Shown piece after piece: positions 1-8,788 of a stretch of 64,000 nt of DNA. The stretch covers positions 372,001 through 436,000 of the forward strand of contig NZ_CP019426.1 in NCBI RefSeq assembly GCF_009834515.1. The letters run 5' to 3'. Both the position numbers and the translations under genes were made by a program. Below the pieces are notes generated by a model. That model was not told where the DNA came from, searched no databases, and was given only the letters and a program-made list of their open reading frames with translations. This DNA is from Pseudomonas sp. R84. GTDB lineage: Bacteria; Pseudomonadota; Gammaproteobacteria; Pseudomonadales; Pseudomonadaceae. Numbering within the stretch: position 1 is the first letter of the stretch; the number at the start of each line of letters is the position of its first letter.

Positions 1-2
1 TC

Positions 3-194
3 AACGCGGCTATTCCCAGCCTGTCGCCTGTGCGTCCCAACGCCGTGCCGCCGGGTGGCCTGCTGACCAGCATTCAGAACAACAACAGCAGCCAAACCAA
101 GGGCACCCATGTGGAAACACTGAACATCAATACCGCCAAACCCATGACCCCGCTGGAGCTTGAAAACATGATGAGCATGGCGGTGCCGGGATGA
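3..194 (+). CDS. Phage tail protein, C-terminal end only (probable tape measure)
   Basis: An open frame enters from the left edge and stops at a TGA that overlaps the next start (ATGA). The visible 63 residues are rich in Asn, Ser, Pro and Gln and end in a short helical stretch with several Met. Nothing in this fragment is diagnostic. The tape-measure assignment rests on position: in contractile tail modules a long tape-measure gene commonly precedes a small DUF2590-like gene and the baseplate genes. It could be another tail protein. Confidence 0.5.
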   Translation, partial: NAAIPSLSPVRPNAVPPGGLLTSIQNNNSSQTKGTHVETLNINTAKPMTPLELENMMSMAVPG

Positions 195-508
195 GCGAAT
201 ACATCGACCTGCTGATCCACGACAACGACCTAGTGCTCGATCCGTCCCGCCAGCCCGAGCTCATCGATGACCGGGCCAGCATCGCTCAGGACATCGCTCA
301 CATGATCCGCGACAGCGGCCTGCTTGTGACGTTGGTAGCCGAGCGCAATCGCCTGAGACAGCGCGACTGCATTCAGCAATTGGAGCTGCTGGTCGAGGCG
401 GACGAGCGCCTCGTCCCTGGTACGGCACTGATTACCCAGCTTGAGCCTGGGAAGTTCCTGGTGACGGCCACAACTCTGAAATTCGGCAATATCGAGGTGA
501 CGTTGTGA
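191..508 (+). CDS. DUF2590-like phage tail/baseplate protein
   Basis: A 105-residue acidic protein beginning MSEYIDLL. It overlaps the upstream gene by four bases and the baseplate J gene by four (GTGA), so translation is probably coupled. Length, the acidic 'DLVLD...DDRASIAQDI' N-terminus and position immediately before baseplate J fit the DUF2590 family of phage proteins, whose role is thought to lie in baseplate assembly in the place that a gpW-like (gp25-like) protein holds in P2. No signal peptide or membrane segment is visible. The family assignment is from memory of sequence pattern and context. Confidence 0.6.
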   Translation: MSEYIDLLIHDNDLVLDPSRQPELIDDRASIAQDIAHMIRDSGLLVTLVAERNRLRQRDCIQQLELLVEADERLVPGTALITQLEPGKFLVTATTLKFGNIEVTL

Positions 509-1680
509 GTGACGTGGATTTCAAACAGGCCTTGTCCGATGCCGGCATTCCGACCACTGAGTCCGGCCTGCGCCAGGCGTGGGAAGCGGAAGTACTAGCT
601 CAGGGCAGCAAGCTGAGCAACACCAGCACCTGGTCGCCGTTCTGGCGGGTGGTCACCGCATTGGTGACCAAACCCGTGCTGTGGATCCTCGACTTTTTTG
701 TCGCCACGGTACTGCCGAACTTCTTCGTCAAAACCGCCGTAGATGCTTGGCTCGACATGCTGGCCTGGGGTGTGAATGTCGAGCGCAAGGGTGCGACGAA
801 AGCCAGCGGCCTGTTGCTGTTCACCCGTGTCGCCCCGGGCGGCGCGCTCGAGGTCGCGAAAGGCACAGTGGTGCAGTCCGCCGCGATCAATGGCCACGTT
901 TATCAGCTGGTGACGACGGCGGTCGGGACCTTTACCGATGGCCTGATGCAGTTGCTGGTACCGGTCGAAGCGGTGGATGTCGGCAGCGGCTACAACTTGG
1001 CGCCCGGCTATTACGCCGTGTTGCCAGTGCCGATTCCAGGTATCGCCCAGGTCGTCAACGCGGACGGCTGGTTGACCACGCCAGGCGCTGACAGGGAGCC
1101 CAACGATGAACTGCGTCTGCGCGTGCGCAATCAGTTCTCGGCGGTTAACCAATGGCACACCGACGCGGTGTATCGGGCAATGATTTCAGCGTTCCCGGGC
1201 GTGCGTCCGGACGGCGTGTATTTCGAGCACGGCGCCCCACGGGGGCCGGGCAGTGCCAACGCCTTTGTGCTGTTCGATGCCGACGTGCCGGCAGCGACGT
1301 ACCTGCAGCAAATCAACTCGCATATCCGGGACCAGGGCAACCACGGCCACGGTGATGATCTGCAGGTGATGGTCATGCCAGAAACCCAGCACACTTTGCG
1401 AGTGACCCTCTGGCCGCGCTCCAACCTGAGCGATGCCCAGCGGCAAACCCTGCAGGACGAAACCGCGCTGTTCATCCGGGCGGCGTTTCGCGAAAGCACC
1501 GCCAGCGACTACCAGCCGACGCTGACTTATCCACAGTCGCGCTTTTCATTCAGCCGGCTGGGTGAAGAGCTGCACCAGCAATTCCCGGGGATCGAGTCGT
1601 TGCACTTCGACAACGACGACATCCTTTCAGAGCTGAACATCCCCCGGATCCAGAGTCTGGAGGTGCTGACCAATGATTAA
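505..1680 (+). CDS. Baseplate J-like (gp47/gpJ) wedge protein
   Basis: A 391-residue protein of the usual size for baseplate J/gp47 family members, which form the wedges of contractile-tail baseplates. Diagnostic stretches are the central 'RVAPGGALEVAKGTVVQS' segment (about residues 105-125), the 'GSGYNLAPG' turn near 160, and 'GADREPNDELRLRVRN' near 195, which corresponds to the conserved E.D..LR.R motif of the family. The start is a GTG overlapping the preceding TGA. The 3' end overlaps the next gene by eight bases, consistent with one polycistronic late transcript. Confidence 0.88.
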   Translation: MSDVDFKQALSDAGIPTTESGLRQAWEAEVLAQGSKLSNTSTWSPFWRVVTALVTKPVLWILDFFVATVLPNFFVKTAVDAWLDMLAWGVNVERKGATKASGLLLFTRVAPGGALEVAKGTVVQSAAINGHVYQLVTTAVGTFTDGLMQLLVPVEAVDVGSGYNLAPGYYAVLPVPIPGIAQVVNADGWLTTPGADREPNDELRLRVRNQFSAVNQWHTDAVYRAMISAFPGVRPDGVYFEHGAPRGPGSANAFVLFDADVPAATYLQQINSHIRDQGNHGHGDDLQVMVMPETQHTLRVTLWPRSNLSDAQRQTLQDETALFIRAAFRESTASDYQPTLTYPQSRFSFSRLGEELHQQFPGIESLHFDNDDILSELNIPRIQSLEVLTND

Positions 1681-2197
1681 GCTCGAGCTGAAATTCTGGT
1701 TGGCCGGTACCGAGCTGACCAAGCTGAAGGACGCAGCACAGTCCTGGTGGGGCAAGGTCGAGGGCTGGTTGCGCTGGCCGCTGCTCCAGCTGGACGCTGA
1801 CACCTGCCATTTGACCGTGCTCGATTTGCTGGCCTGGCAGCGCGACATCACGCGCTTCAAAGGCGAGCCTGAAAGCTTGTACCGGTTGCGCGTTAAGTTC
1901 GCCTTTATCAACGCGGTTGACGCGGGCAGCACCGCCGGGATGAAACGCATCCTGCAGCGCCTGGGCGTCGGCTACATCGAGATCGAGGAACGGATGCCCG
2001 ATCGGGATTGGGACGTGGTGCTGCTGCGTTTTTCCGACACCCAGCTTTCACAGAACCCGGAACTGCTGCGGGTTTTGATTCAGCAATACGGCCGCACCTG
2101 CCGTCGCTATGACTTCGTGACCATCACACCGGTGCCGTTTCGCATCGCCCTGGTCGATTTCAACGATGACCAGCAAACGCTGGTCGCCAGCCTTTAG
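1673..2197 (+). CDS. Phage tail protein, gpI-like
   Basis: A 174-residue protein starting MIKLELKFW. It contains 'LTVLDLLAWQRDITRFKGEPESLYRLRVKFAF' (described here in part), the pattern seen in P2 gpI-type baseplate wedge proteins, which follow gpJ and precede the tail fibre. It sits between baseplate J and the fibre gene, overlapping J by eight bases and leaving an eight-base gap to the fibre. It probably connects wedge and fibre. Its homology to P2 gpI may be remote; naming by position carries part of the weight. Confidence 0.75.
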   Translation: MIKLELKFWLAGTELTKLKDAAQSWWGKVEGWLRWPLLQLDADTCHLTVLDLLAWQRDITRFKGEPESLYRLRVKFAFINAVDAGSTAGMKRILQRLGVGYIEIEERMPDRDWDVVLLRFSDTQLSQNPELLRVLIQQYGRTCRRYDFVTITPVPFRIALVDFNDDQQTLVASL

Positions 2198-2205
2198 GAG
2201 CCCTC

Positions 2206-3924
2206 ATGGGAGCCAGTATTACCCTTGCGGGTGAAAGCCTGATCGCGCAGAAACACGCCGCACAGTTAGGCCTTGACGTCACGCGCTTCATTTTTGCCAA
2301 TGTGCCCGGGCTTGACCCGAGCGGGCCGGTCGATCGCGCCGCGCCGAGGCCTGCCGCCGAGCAGATCGTTCACGTTTACGACATTCCCGAAGAAAACGCC
2401 GGCTATGTGAATCCCAACCAGGTGGTCTACAGCTCGCAGATCGGCTCCGACGTTGGCGACTGGGACTTCAACTGGATCGGATTGGAGACGGCCGAGGGCG
2501 TGCTGTTTGCTGTTGCGTACGTGCCGCTGCAGATCAAGCGCCGCAACATCCCGCCACTGCAGATCGGCAATAACCTTACGCGCAATTTTCTGGTGGCATT
2601 CGACGGTGCCCAGGCGCTGACCGGTATCACGATCGATGCAAGGACCTGGCAGCACGATTTCACCGTGCGTTTGACCGGAATCGATGAGCGTGAGCGTCTG
2701 AGCAATCGCGACATTTATGGACGTGCCTGTTTCTTCGCTAACGCGCTGAAACTGGAGAAAGTGGGTAGCGCGTATCGACTTAATCCCGGTACAGCCTATG
2801 TTGAAGGCATCCGGCTAGTGCGATCGGTTGAGCTGCCGGTGGTGCCTCCTTCGTTTCCCACGATCGCGTGGCTAGATGTCGCTTTGCAACGCGAATTGAA
2901 TGACGTCGTGTTCAGCTGGAAAGTGGTATTTGCCGCTGATCGCCCGGACTACACCGACAATGCCGGTGCTCGCCATTACTGCGTGGCCATTGCCGATTTA
3001 CCTAACTCCAATACAGTGACTGATCGCCGTTCGGTGGAACCCATCAACGGGTCTTTGGTTCAGCACTTCGCCATACGCAACGTCGTCACCCGGCTAAATG
3101 TCGACTCAACGCTGACAGGTTTGAATCGCGGTCTCGTCTTGGTTGATTCTACAGCCGGTCCTCGTACGATCAGGCTGCCGGTCTCAGATAACGAGCTTGG
3201 TGTTGTGGATCTGATCATTCGCCGTGTGGATAACGGCAGCGAGCGGGTGGTAGTTCAGGCATCCGGTGCCGACAAAATCAAATTTCATACACACCTCAAC
3301 GCCGCCGGGTATGCCTTCTTAGTGCTAATGGGCGCCGGTGATTGGTGGCACCTGCGCAGTGACGGTGCGGGCAGCTGGTGGCCGATCAGTCGCTATGACA
3401 GTACGCCCGTTGGACGTCCGGTGTTTGAGACGACAACCCTGTTCAATCCTGGAGGGTATGGCGCACTCAATGGCCCGTTGTTCAACCGGGCTGAATGGCC
3501 ATGGCTGTGGGATCACGCCCAACAGTCCGGCATGCTGACCACTGAGGCAAACCGCACTGGCATGGAGGGCGGCTGGACCAGTGGCGACGGTGCGACGACG
3601 TTCCGAGGACCTGAAGCGCGCGGCGGGTTTTTCCGTGTGCATGATGCCGGGAAAAATGTTGATAGCGGCCGTGTTGCGGGCAGTTTGCAACAGGATGCCT
3701 TGCAAAACATCACCGGTACGTTGGGTGACTTTAAAGCCAACTCCACGCCTTCTGTGGCTAACACCGGCGCCTTCGCTTTTATGGCGGGCGCCACTCAGTC
3801 CAACAGCGTCGGCACCTACATTGACCACCAGCGGCTTTCGTTCGATGCCTCCCGCGTGGTCCGTACCGCCGCTGAAACCCGTCCCCGTAACCTGGCCTAT
3901 CCTGGCCGAATCAAATTGATTTGA
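2206..3924 (+). CDS. Tail fibre protein with N-terminal DUF3751-type domain and C-terminal collar-like domain
   Basis: A 572-residue protein. The first roughly 160 residues carry the virion-attachment pattern of H-type tail fibres (DUF3751-like), including 'YSSQIGSDVGDWDFNWIGL' near residue 70. The middle is beta-rich. The last roughly 190 residues look like a tail-collar domain, with 'LFNPGGYGALNGPLFNRAEW' and 'FRGPEARGGFFRVHDAG', and end in 'ETRPRNLAYPGRIKLI', the usual closing of such domains. This protein would set host range. A short SD (AGGAG) precedes the ATG. The next gene is a probable fibre-assembly protein, a standard pairing. Confidence 0.87.
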   Translation: MGASITLAGESLIAQKHAAQLGLDVTRFIFANVPGLDPSGPVDRAAPRPAAEQIVHVYDIPEENAGYVNPNQVVYSSQIGSDVGDWDFNWIGLETAEGVLFAVAYVPLQIKRRNIPPLQIGNNLTRNFLVAFDGAQALTGITIDARTWQHDFTVRLTGIDERERLSNRDIYGRACFFANALKLEKVGSAYRLNPGTAYVEGIRLVRSVELPVVPPSFPTIAWLDVALQRELNDVVFSWKVVFAADRPDYTDNAGARHYCVAIADLPNSNTVTDRRSVEPINGSLVQHFAIRNVVTRLNVDSTLTGLNRGLVLVDSTAGPRTIRLPVSDNELGVVDLIIRRVDNGSERVVVQASGADKIKFHTHLNAAGYAFLVLMGAGDWWHLRSDGAGSWWPISRYDSTPVGRPVFETTTLFNPGGYGALNGPLFNRAEWPWLWDHAQQSGMLTTEANRTGMEGGWTSGDGATTFRGPEARGGFFRVHDAGKNVDSGRVAGSLQQDALQNITGTLGDFKANSTPSVANTGAFAFMAGATQSNSVGTYIDHQRLSFDASRVVRTAAETRPRNLAYPGRIKLI

Positions 3925-3931
3925 GGTGTCC

Positions 3932-4618
3932 ATGAATCTCTACCTAGCTGACGACATGGGCATCTTGACCGGCCCTGTGCATTTGCCTGTGGTGCCAGGT
4001 CTGGGGGTACAAATCCCAGGTAACGGCATGCAATTGAGTGAGCTGCTACCGGAGCCACTCCCTGGTCAAGTCTGGGCGCTTGTCGACGGTGAGCCTCAGC
4101 AAGTGGCCGATCATCGCGGCACGCTGTATGAAATCGATACCGGTGCAGAACTTCAATATCACCAGTTGGGTGATGTGCCCAACGGATATACAAAAGCGCC
4201 GAGGCCCTCACCGGATTATCACTGGCAGGCGGGGCAGTGGGTTATCAATCTGCAATCGGTACATGCAGACGCCGAACGGCGAATCAATGCTGACTGTCAG
4301 GCCGCTATCACCGCCGGTTTTTTCTCGTCCGCCCTAGGTGCCGCGCACCTATATAGCAGCCAGCTTGATGACCAATTGAACTTGGCCGGCGTCGTTTTGA
4401 CAGGACTGGACACCCTCTACGCCTGCCGCGACATCCACGGTGTCAGGGACTTCAGACCGCACACCTTCGCGCAGATTCGTCAGGTGGGTGACGACTTGAC
4501 TCTGTTCAAGCAGCAGTTGCTACAAAAAGCCAACACTCTTAAGCAGCAGCTCGATCAGGCGCTGATTGCCGACGACTGCGATGCGCTAGAGGCCGTCACT
4601 TGGAGCGCTCAATCGTGA
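3932..4618 (+). CDS. Tail fibre assembly-like protein with DUF4376-like C-terminus
   Basis: A 228-residue protein immediately after the fibre gene. The N-terminal half has the 'PGL..Q.PGNGMQL...LPEPLPGQVWALVDGEPQQVADHRG' pattern of fibre-assembly chaperones, and the segment near residues 90-100 has 'PDYHWQAGQWV'. The C-terminal half is helical with repeated Asp, Gln and Leu, like DUF4376 domains found in such proteins. ATG 3932 is preferred over GTG 3926 because GAGG lies at proper spacing from the ATG. It presumably helps fold or trimerise the fibre and need not be in the particle. Confidence 0.72.
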   Translation: MNLYLADDMGILTGPVHLPVVPGLGVQIPGNGMQLSELLPEPLPGQVWALVDGEPQQVADHRGTLYEIDTGAELQYHQLGDVPNGYTKAPRPSPDYHWQAGQWVINLQSVHADAERRINADCQAAITAGFFSSALGAAHLYSSQLDDQLNLAGVVLTGLDTLYACRDIHGVRDFRPHTFAQIRQVGDDLTLFKQQLLQKANTLKQQLDQALIADDCDALEAVTWSAQS

Positions 4619-5538
4619 GTTGGGCACCGGTGACGATGCGCTGGCCTGAGCAGTCCACCCAGTGGATGGATGGACTCAGCGCGGCCAAAGATCTGGCAAC
4701 GGGTGAGCTGGCCAGCACAGCCCTGCGTCTTGCCAGTCTCGATGGATTGGCTAGCACCAACCCTGGGCCGGTCGGCGATGTTGCAAAAGAGGCTATTGCC
4801 GCTGGGCGCGCCGAGCTGGCCAAACAGCTGGGAGAGGCACCGGTCTGCTTGGTAGTCACACCGTTTCAAAGTGGTGTTGGTCAGGGTCGTGGAAATCAGC
4901 GATTCCTGTCAGCTCCGAACCTGCTGCAGCGGCTGGCCGGCAAACTCATTGACGACACTGACACTACGCGCCCGACCGGGCCGCAGTACGCGCTGTCACT
5001 GATGTTCTTGGGCACCAATTACGCCCAGTTGGCCGCCACGCTGTCGCGCTTCAATGCGCTGCTACCGATCCCGGATTTGGTGCGCACTGAGCGTCGGGCC
5101 GGACATCTATCGACGCTAGAGACAGACAAGTGGGTTGTCCCCAGTTCTGGCCCGCTGCCGCGTTGGCAATCGCTGCCGCTTGAGCGCTGCACATTGGTTA
5201 AAGCCGCGAAGCAATCTATGTCGGGCCAACTGGCGGTGCTTGAGAGCTACGCGGCGGACAGTTCGCCGATGGCCGATCTGGCAGCGCTGGCCACACGCAA
5301 AGCGGCGCAGCAGCAGGGCCGGGATCAACAGCTGAATGACCTCAAGGCGCTGCTGGCCGGAGGCTCGGCCGACACCAGCATGCGCGCACGTCTGATCGGT
5401 CCGGGCGACGTCAATGAGCTGCGCCGCTCGCTACTCGAGGGCGAAGCACCGGGTCATGAGTGGGTGCTGTCTGTAGGCGTGCTACTGGTGGGGTCGCTGG
5501 AAGGCTTGAGCTTCGTACGGGAGCTGGTCGGCCTATGA
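4615..5538 (+). CDS. Phage baseplate-region protein of unknown function
   Basis: A 307-residue protein starting at GTG 4615, which overlaps the stop of the fibre-assembly gene (GTGA). The next gene's ATGA overlaps its own stop. It is mostly helical and rich in Ala, Leu and Arg, with no membrane segment and no motif I can name. Its place between fibre genes and the hub-like and spike-like genes suggests a structural or assembly part of the baseplate. Proteins before the hub in Mu-like modules act in tail or DNA-circularisation roles, but that comparison is speculative here. Confidence 0.6.
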   Translation: MSWAPVTMRWPEQSTQWMDGLSAAKDLATGELASTALRLASLDGLASTNPGPVGDVAKEAIAAGRAELAKQLGEAPVCLVVTPFQSGVGQGRGNQRFLSAPNLLQRLAGKLIDDTDTTRPTGPQYALSLMFLGTNYAQLAATLSRFNALLPIPDLVRTERRAGHLSTLETDKWVVPSSGPLPRWQSLPLERCTLVKAAKQSMSGQLAVLESYAADSSPMADLAALATRKAAQQQGRDQQLNDLKALLAGGSADTSMRARLIGPGDVNELRRSLLEGEAPGHEWVLSVGVLLVGSLEGLSFVRELVGL

Positions 5539-6077
5539 CGCTATTACTCGACGGCGAGCAGGTCCTGGGCAAGCGGATGAAGATCACCGCCAACCTGCGC
5601 ATTGAAGCCGATGACATGTCTGGCCAGACCAGCAACACCGAGACTGCCCACAAGGGCTTCAAGCCTAAAACCCTAGCGGTGTCGCTGATGATCCCCTTTG
5701 TTGATGCGGTGCAGATGCGCACGATCATGCGCTTGGCCGAGGCCACGGCCGGCGGTGGTCAGCTCAAGATGTATCGGATCGTCAACGATACCGCCGCCGC
5801 GTTCGGCATCCGTGAGGTGCAGTTTTCGGACGGTGTCAGCGCCCGGGAAGACGACACGCTGGCCGCTTGGCTGGTCCAGTTCACTCTGTCGGAAAAAGCC
5901 TCGAACCCTGAGAAGGTAGAGCAGCGACGGGCAGCGAACGGCGCCAGTGCTCAGTCTGCACCTGGTCAGGCGGTTGGTGGAACGAACGCCGATGGCAAGT
6001 CTGGGGAAGGTCAGGAATTGAGCGGTTTTGAGAAAACTCTGAAGAAGCTGGACGACTACCTGGCGCCCAAAACATGA
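5535..6077 (+). CDS. Baseplate complex protein (phage)
   Basis: A 180-residue protein, ATG 5535 in an ATGA overlap with the previous stop. It begins 'MTLLLDGEQVLGKRMKITAN', has a compact globular region to about residue 135, then a Gln/Ala/Gly-rich linker and a short helix ending 'FEKTLKKLDDYLAP'. I recognise the sequence style as one annotated 'baseplate complex protein' in Pseudomonas prophages. The precise role is not known to me. It overlaps the hub-like gene by four bases, so stoichiometric expression with the baseplate core is likely. Confidence 0.6.
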   Translation: MTLLLDGEQVLGKRMKITANLRIEADDMSGQTSNTETAHKGFKPKTLAVSLMIPFVDAVQMRTIMRLAEATAGGGQLKMYRIVNDTAAAFGIREVQFSDGVSAREDDTLAAWLVQFTLSEKASNPEKVEQRRAANGASAQSAPGQAVGGTNADGKSGEGQELSGFEKTLKKLDDYLAPKT

Positions 6078-6766
6078 AGCTGCATAAGGTTCTGACGATC
6101 GCCGGCCAGGTCTACCCGCTGATCAAGGACGAAGTGCGCCTGGACATCAAAAGCCCTGGCCGTGCGACGTTCACGGTGCAGGCCGGTGAATCCTTGAAAG
6201 GGCTGGTGATGCTGGATATCGGCTACAACGAGCGCACGCTGCAGCGTCACTTCCTTGGCTACGTCGAACGGTCGACCGCCGCCAACAGCACCCAGCAGTT
6301 GGTTGCCTGCCGTGAGCTGTCCTCGATCCTGGCCAACCCGTTACCGCTGAATCTGCGTCACGTCGACCTGCAGGCGGTACTGGCCGAGATCAGCGAGAAG
6401 ACCGGGCTGGGCTTTCGGGTTCCGGACAAGGCTTACGCAAGGGTCAAAGCGCCGTATTTCTACAGCCTGGCGGCGGGCTATTTAGCGATGGACAGTCTGG
6501 CCAACGTCTTCAACATCCCCGACTTCATCTGGCAGCAGCAGGGCGACGGTGAAGTGTTTGTGGGCAGTTGGGCCGACAGCTTCTTCGGTACCCGCACTGC
6601 GCTGCAGCTGCCGGTCGAACTGTTCGACGGCTACCAAGGCAATCAAAGCGCGGTGATCGCGCCCCTTCCGGGGCTTCGACCAGGCGCAACCATCAACCAG
6701 GGCGAACGGATCACCAGCGTGACGCTCGCCGGCAATCAAATGGCGATCAAATGGACGACGCAATAA
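6074..6766 (+). CDS. Baseplate hub-like protein (gpD/gp27-type, tentative)
   Basis: A 230-residue protein starting MKLHKVLTIAGQVY. The central part resembles the first domains of hub proteins, with 'LVACRELSSILANPLPLNLRHVDLQAVLAEI' followed by a 'KTGLGFRVPD' segment, the pattern in which late-control-D/gp27 proteins describe a secretin-like helix-strand unit. It is shorter than P2 gpD. It directly precedes, and overlaps by 16 bases, a gene for a spike-type protein, as hub genes usually do. Assignment is by pattern and neighbours. Confidence 0.58.
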   Translation: MKLHKVLTIAGQVYPLIKDEVRLDIKSPGRATFTVQAGESLKGLVMLDIGYNERTLQRHFLGYVERSTAANSTQQLVACRELSSILANPLPLNLRHVDLQAVLAEISEKTGLGFRVPDKAYARVKAPYFYSLAAGYLAMDSLANVFNIPDFIWQQQGDGEVFVGSWADSFFGTRTALQLPVELFDGYQGNQSAVIAPLPGLRPGATINQGERITSVTLAGNQMAIKWTTQ

Positions 6767-7728
6767 AGCGCAGCGTAGCGCGCCAATTTCCTGAATTGAG
6801 CGGCGGTTACCACCTGCCGCGCTTTGGCCGCGTGGTCGCGGTACCTGATGCGCCGGCGACGCCCGGGCTGTGTGACGACTTCCGGCCGCGCTTTGGCGTC
6901 GACGTCGAAGTGCTGCTGGCCGATGGCGAGCCTGATCCGGACCTGCCGATCCTCGAAGGCCTGCCATTGCCGGCACCGATGGGCGGGCAAGAAGCGGGGA
7001 TGTTTGGCTTTCCGGAGGAGGGCACAACGGTCGTGATCTGTTTCGCCTATGGCCTGCCGCACAAGCCGTTCATCACGCAGATCCTACCGCACGGTCTGAG
7101 CCTGCCCCGAGTGCCGAAGGGCGACCAGGTGTGGCAGCACAGCGAGGCGTGCCAGCAGCGCGTCGACGCGGATGGCAACTGGCTGCGCCAGACTGATGGC
7201 AAGATCCAGGACAAGGCGATCGAGCGCGAGGTCGAAGCCCTGGACAACACCGAGGCATTCCAGAATCACACCAGGACGGTGGACGATCATTCGACCGAGT
7301 CAGTGGGTGGCATCAAGAAGATTGAGGCGCTGGGCGCGCTCAAGCTTTTATCGGGTGGATCTGCGAGTCTGGCGGCGGTCGATGATCTGCACCAGGCGAC
7401 CGGTCGGGATCTGAACGTCGTCGTGGGTCAAAAGCACAACGCCACGGTAGGCGGTGACATGCAGGAGCGGATCGAGGGGTTGCGTAAAAGCGTGGCAGGC
7501 GCCAGCCAGCGTTTGCAGGCGCCGAAGAACTGGATCGGGTCCGAAAGCGTGAACCTGTTTCAAGTGGTCTGTGACACGCTTGATTTGCTACAGCAAATGA
7601 ATACACAGCTAGCGGCGCACACGCATGTGCCTGGGCCGACGCCGAGTCCAACCGATGCGGCAGCATTCACTGCCAGAGCGGCTAAAGCTCTGACTTTCTC
7701 CACGGTGCTCAAACCGATCACGTTGTAA
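6751..7728 (+). CDS. Baseplate spike-like protein (gpV/gp45-type)
   Basis: ATG 6751 gives 325 residues; longer upstream starts would lie deep inside the hub gene. The N-terminus has an OB-like stretch, 'GYHLPRFGRVVAVPD...RFGVDVEVLL', then 'MFGFPEEGTTVVICFAYGLPHKPFITQILP', the form taken by gpV/gp45 and VgrG-like OB folds. The middle repeats short beta segments with Val, Gly and His. The end has 'AAHTHVPGPTPSPT', the metal-binding HxH apex seen in many spike proteins. It would form the membrane-piercing tip. It is the last gene of the tail block on this strand. Confidence 0.72.
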   Translation: MDDAIKRSVARQFPELSGGYHLPRFGRVVAVPDAPATPGLCDDFRPRFGVDVEVLLADGEPDPDLPILEGLPLPAPMGGQEAGMFGFPEEGTTVVICFAYGLPHKPFITQILPHGLSLPRVPKGDQVWQHSEACQQRVDADGNWLRQTDGKIQDKAIEREVEALDNTEAFQNHTRTVDDHSTESVGGIKKIEALGALKLLSGGSASLAAVDDLHQATGRDLNVVVGQKHNATVGGDMQERIEGLRKSVAGASQRLQAPKNWIGSESVNLFQVVCDTLDLLQQMNTQLAAHTHVPGPTPSPTDAAAFTARAAKALTFSTVLKPITL

Positions 7729-7754
7729 AGTGCATCCGCAAGTCTCAATGTTGG

Positions 7755-8714
7755 TTACCGTTTCCAATATGTTACGTGCCGACGTGTTTGAAGGACGGAT
7801 TCTAAGGTTGAGCCATATACGGTTTCGCCACACGTCTCGGCCACGCATTTGTTTAAATGGGCTACATCGTCAGCAGTGACTTTTTCTTTCAAAAGAAAAT
7901 AGTCTTCAGAGTCACAAATCATATATCCATGTGTAGGTGATAGCGGGTAATAAAGGTCTAGCTTTTCTGGAGAGGTATCCGGAGCTGTTGCCTTCATGCA
8001 CGAATGTACATTAACAACTGGTCGGTCGCTTGTGATAAATGGGGTGCCTGTTTTATTTTCGATGAGAAAATGCCTGTCTCTAGGTGTTTCGAGCAAGGCT
8101 TTACCCAAATTTATCCCTAGCATGTAGCTTACGCACCACCAGTTTCGCTTCATCGCATCCGTGAACTGCTCCGGTAAGTTACTCTTTAAAGAGGCTGCGA
8201 GGGACTTGTCGCGAACAGTCTTCGTTCGAACCAGCTGCTGGGCAATATAAAAGCAAAACTTAGATCTATTGAGCTGATCGGTCAAACCATCTGTATTGCC
8301 CTGCCTTAACTCACTGATAATCGGCCAAGAGTCTCGCTCGATACCGCCGTGTAAATTTTCTAGAATATTATATTGAAGGATTTGAGACGGGAGATCGGTA
8401 TCTAAATTGAAGTTTTTAGCTCTAGCTTTGAGCATATTCGATACAACAATGAAATTGTTTAAAAAAGCCATGTGCAAAGATTGCAGGTCTTCACTTGCAA
8501 GCTTCGATAGCGACCGAATGTACAGTAGGTCATCTTCGTTGAAAGAAGATATTTTATAAAATCCTAGTTCTTTGGCCAGCCCTCTTACGCTGTCAGTCGC
8601 AGGTAGCCCTTTTTTCGAAATATAATGAATGTTGTCGCGGGTTGCCCATGCCTTTAAATAGCGAGCCCAAACATAGTGGTGCTTACGTTTAACTTCGAAA
8701 TCTTTTGGCTTCAT
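7755..8714 (-). CDS. DUF4238 family protein (function unknown)
   Basis: A 319-residue protein. ATG 8714 is chosen because AGGA lies seven bases upstream; in-frame ATGs at 8720 and 8729 lack this. The N-terminus 'KRKHHYVWARYLKAWA' matches the conserved start of DUF4238 (KxHHYVPxxYLxxF/W), and 'TPFITSDRPVV' near residue 220 is the other typical block. No catalytic function is established for the family to my knowledge. It is visibly AT-richer than the tail genes and has rare codons. It lies 74 bases downstream of umuC on the same strand with no terminator hairpin between, so it may be transcribed from the SOS promoter. Its 3' end faces the tail operon. Confidence 0.75.
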   Translation of the reverse strand: MKPKDFEVKRKHHYVWARYLKAWATRDNIHYISKKGLPATDSVRGLAKELGFYKISSFNEDDLLYIRSLSKLASEDLQSLHMAFLNNFIVVSNMLKARAKNFNLDTDLPSQILQYNILENLHGGIERDSWPIISELRQGNTDGLTDQLNRSKFCFYIAQQLVRTKTVRDKSLAASLKSNLPEQFTDAMKRNWWCVSYMLGINLGKALLETPRDRHFLIENKTGTPFITSDRPVVNVHSCMKATAPDTSPEKLDLYYPLSPTHGYMICDSEDYFLLKEKVTADDVAHLNKCVAETCGETVYGSTLESVLQTRRHVTYWKR

Positions 8715-8788
8715 AAGCATCCTGCGCAAAATTCTGAGTGGGGAAGAGCAGCATATAGCAGAGGGTGATCCAATTTACGACCGTTGTA

